Assembly: GCF_034479375.1 (NCBI RefSeq) | Contig: NZ_CP140155.1 | Coordinates: 3,324,501 to 3,388,500 of the forward strand | Direction: 5' to 3' | DNA from: Rhodopseudomonas palustris | GTDB lineage: Bacteria; Pseudomonadota; Alphaproteobacteria; Rhizobiales; Xanthobacteraceae | DNA length: 64,000 nucleotides | Part shown: in pieces, positions 62,353-64,000 of the stretch | How positions within the stretch are numbered: position 1 is the first letter of the stretch | How the letters are laid out: the number at the start of each line of letters is the position of its first letter | Position numbers and translations under genes: made by a program | The notes under the pieces: model-generated | Told to the model about the DNA's origin: nothing | What the model saw: only the letters and a program-made list of their open reading frames with translations | The model's database searches: none

Positions 62353-64000
62353 ATGAGTCTTCGTACGCGCATCACGCTCGCTTTGATCGCCGCTTCGGTG
62401 CTGACCGCGGCCGTCCTGCTGATCGGATCGATCACCACCATCGGCGACATCATCCGCCGCGCCGACGACCGCGAACTGCGCGGCCACTACGACGCGGTAA
62501 TCTCGCAACTCGCCCAGGAGGCGCGGCAGGCCGCGGCGATGAGCGCCGTCGTCGCATCGATGCCCAGCGCCCAGCAGGCGCTGGCGCGGGGCGACCGCCA
62601 GGGGTTGTTCGACCTCTTCCTGGCGGGCTTTCCGTTTCTCAAATCGCAATACGGCGTCGATCAGTTCCAGTTTCACGTGCCGCCGGCGACGTCGTTCGCC
62701 CGCATCCACCAGGCCCAGAAATTCGGCGACGATCTGTCGGGCTTCCGCAAGACCGTGGTCGAGGCCAATCGCGAGCGCAAGCCGATCGTCGGCCTCGAGT
62801 CCGGGGTCGCCGGGCTCGGCATCCGCGGCGTCGTGCCGGTGGCGCATGACGGCAAGCATGCCGGCACCGTCGAATTCGGCCTGACCTTCGGCCAGGGCTT
62901 CTTCGACAAGTTCAAGCAGGAGCGTGGCGTCGACATCGCGCTGCATCTGGCCAGGCCGGACGGCTCCCTCGCCCCGGCGATCGGCACGATCGGCGGGCAG
63001 AGCTACTTCTCCGCCGCCGAAATCCGGGCATCGGCGAGCGGCGCCGTGGGGACGCGGCAGGGCCAGGACGCCGGCGGCAAGCCGGTGGCGATGCTGCTCG
63101 GCCCCGTGAAGGATTTCTCCGGCCGGCCGATCGGCGCCATCGAGATCGCGATGGACAACAGCGAATACGCGGCCGCCGCCACCAACGCCTATCTGCTCGC
63201 CGGTCTCGCCTCGATTGTCGCCTTGGTGCTGGCGGCGGTCGCCGGTTTCGTCATCGCCGGCGGCATCTCGCGACCGATCCTGTCGCTGTGCGAGGCGATG
63301 CGCGGCCTCGCGGGCGGCGATCTGTCGATAGGGTTGCCGCCGCACAAGCGCGGCGACGAGGTCGGCCAGATGATCGACGCGGTCGGCGTATTCAAGGCCA
63401 ACATGATCGAGACCGAGCGGATGCGAGCCGAACAATCCGAACTGAGGCGACGCCAGGCGGCGCAGCGCCGCGAGGAGATGCACGGCCTCGCCGAATCGTT
63501 CGAGGCCGCGGTCGGCCGCATCGTCGAGACGGTGTCGTCGGCCTCGACCGAACTCGAAGCCTCCGCCGGCGCGCTGACCGCCACCGCCGACCGCTCGCTC
63601 GACATCGCCACCGCGGTCGCGGCGGCGTCGGAGGAAGCGTCCACCAACGTCCAATCGGTCGCCTCCGCCACCGAGGAGATGACCTCGTCGGTCGGCGAGA
63701 TCGGCCGCCAGGTCCGGGAATCGGCGCAGATCGCCCGCGACGCGGTGAGCCAGGCCGAGACCACCAATGCCCACGTCGCCGAGCTGTCGCGCGCCGCGGC
63801 GCAGATCGAGAGCGTGGTCGAACTGATCAACAAGATCGCCGGCCAGACCAATCTGCTGGCGCTCAACGCCACGATCGAAGCCGCGCGCGCCGGCGAGGCC
63901 GGCCGCGGCTTCGCCGTGGTGGCCGCCGAGGTCAAGGCGCTGGCCGAGCAGACCGCGACCGCCACCAGCGACATCGCCCGCTACGTCGGCAGCATCCAGA
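62353..64000 (+). CDS. Methyl-accepting chemotaxis protein, cut by window end
   Basis: 549 residues visible, the 3' end missing. N-terminal transmembrane helix (about 8-30), a large periplasmic sensor of about 250 residues with Cache-like pieces [17 protein letters not shown] and [17 protein letters not shown], second helix (about 275-300), HAMP domain ([23 protein letters not shown]), then the signalling hairpin with [36 protein letters not shown] near the break. ATG 62353 chosen. Ligand unknown; the double-cache type often binds organic acids or amino acids. Confidence 0.88.
   Translation, partial: MSLRTRITLALIAASVLTAAVLLIGSITTIGDIIRRADDRELRGHYDAVISQLAQEARQAAAMSAVVASMPSAQQALARGDRQGLFDLFLAGFPFLKSQYGVDQFQFHVPPATSFARIHQAQKFGDDLSGFRKTVVEANRERKPIVGLESGVAGLGIRGVVPVAHDGKHAGTVEFGLTFGQGFFDKFKQERGVDIALHLARPDGSLAPAIGTIGGQSYFSAAEIRASASGAVGTRQGQDAGGKPVAMLLGPVKDFSGRPIGAIEIAMDNSEYAAAATNAYLLAGLASIVALVLAAVAGFVIAGGISRPILSLCEAMRGLAGGDLSIGLPPHKRGDEVGQMIDAVGVFKANMIETERMRAEQSELRRRQAAQRREEMHGLAESFEAAVGRIVETVSSASTELEASAGALTATADRSLDIATAVAAASEEASTNVQSVASATEEMTSSVGEIGRQVRESAQIARDAVSQAETTNAHVAELSRAAAQIESVVELINKIAGQTNLLALNATIEAARAGEAGRGFAVVAAEVKALAEQTATATSDIARYVGSIQ

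Overview
The window looks like chromosome of a Rhodopseudomonas palustris-type alphaproteobacterium (Bradyrhizobiaceae/Nitrobacteraceae). The grounds are very high G+C with strong third-position GC bias, a cell-cycle CcrM methyltransferase with CtrA-like and GANTC sites in its promoter, EcfG-type stress promoters (GGAAC-N16/17-CGTT), a nitrogenase-associated ArsC-like protein, a persulfide-type ArsR repressor, and many short palindromic intergenic repeats (GTCATGCCCGGC..., CATCCTTCGAGG...). There are no rRNA, tRNA, phage, IS or CRISPR elements that I can support. The species call is inference.

Layout. 0-10 kb: GT39 membrane glycosyltransferase, rnhB, PA0069-type radical SAM protein, a GT2-like protein, an exported methyltransferase, an APC permease, a MarR-GNAT two-domain regulator with palindromic operators, a CoA-transferase pair and moaB. 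10-17 kb: YpfJ-type metallopeptidase, ccrM, a split PAS + chemoreceptor pair preceded by a perfect TTAA-N7-TTAA box, mutY, a DciA-like gene and a DsbA-like oxidoreductase. 17.5-24.8 kb: a repeat-rich island with one small membrane protein, then smc, an Rsm22-type methyltransferase, a secreted repeat protein and a small membrane protein with an EcfG promoter. 25-28.4 kb: cytochrome P450 with ligB/ligA-type extradiol dioxygenase subunits, then a NUDIX hydrolase.

28.5-36.5 kb: an acyl-CoA ligase; a molybdenum/nitrogenase-linked group (modD divergent from DUF2478 and nitrogenase-associated genes around a candidate Mo-box); a methyltransferase; a sulfide module (SQR-like flavoprotein, rhodanese, SqrR/BigR-like repressor with cysteines 66 residues apart); and an alpha/beta hydrolase. 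36.7-44.8 kb: a complete sulfate assimilation locus (cysA, cysW, cysT, sbp, cysH on minus; cysD, cysNC on plus), divergent around an AT-rich 16-bp inverted repeat. 44.9-50 kb: a dipeptide-type ABC importer with fused ATPases.

50.3-64 kb: FAD amine-oxidase-type enzyme, VOC protein, an EcfG-promoted small protein, an MFS transporter whose coding homology extends past any normal start codon, a PRC-barrel protein, a glycogen-debranching-type glucosidase, an ABC exporter and a GT4 glycosyltransferase transcribed divergently from a region with EcfG-like promoters on both strands, a secreted nuclease-like protein, a proline-rich secreted protein and a chemoreceptor cut by the window end.

Themes: sulfur metabolism (sulfide detoxification and sulfate assimilation within about 11 kb), molybdenum/nitrogen-fixation accessories, CtrA/CcrM cell-cycle wiring, and a general stress (EcfG) regulon that I infer from four promoter matches.
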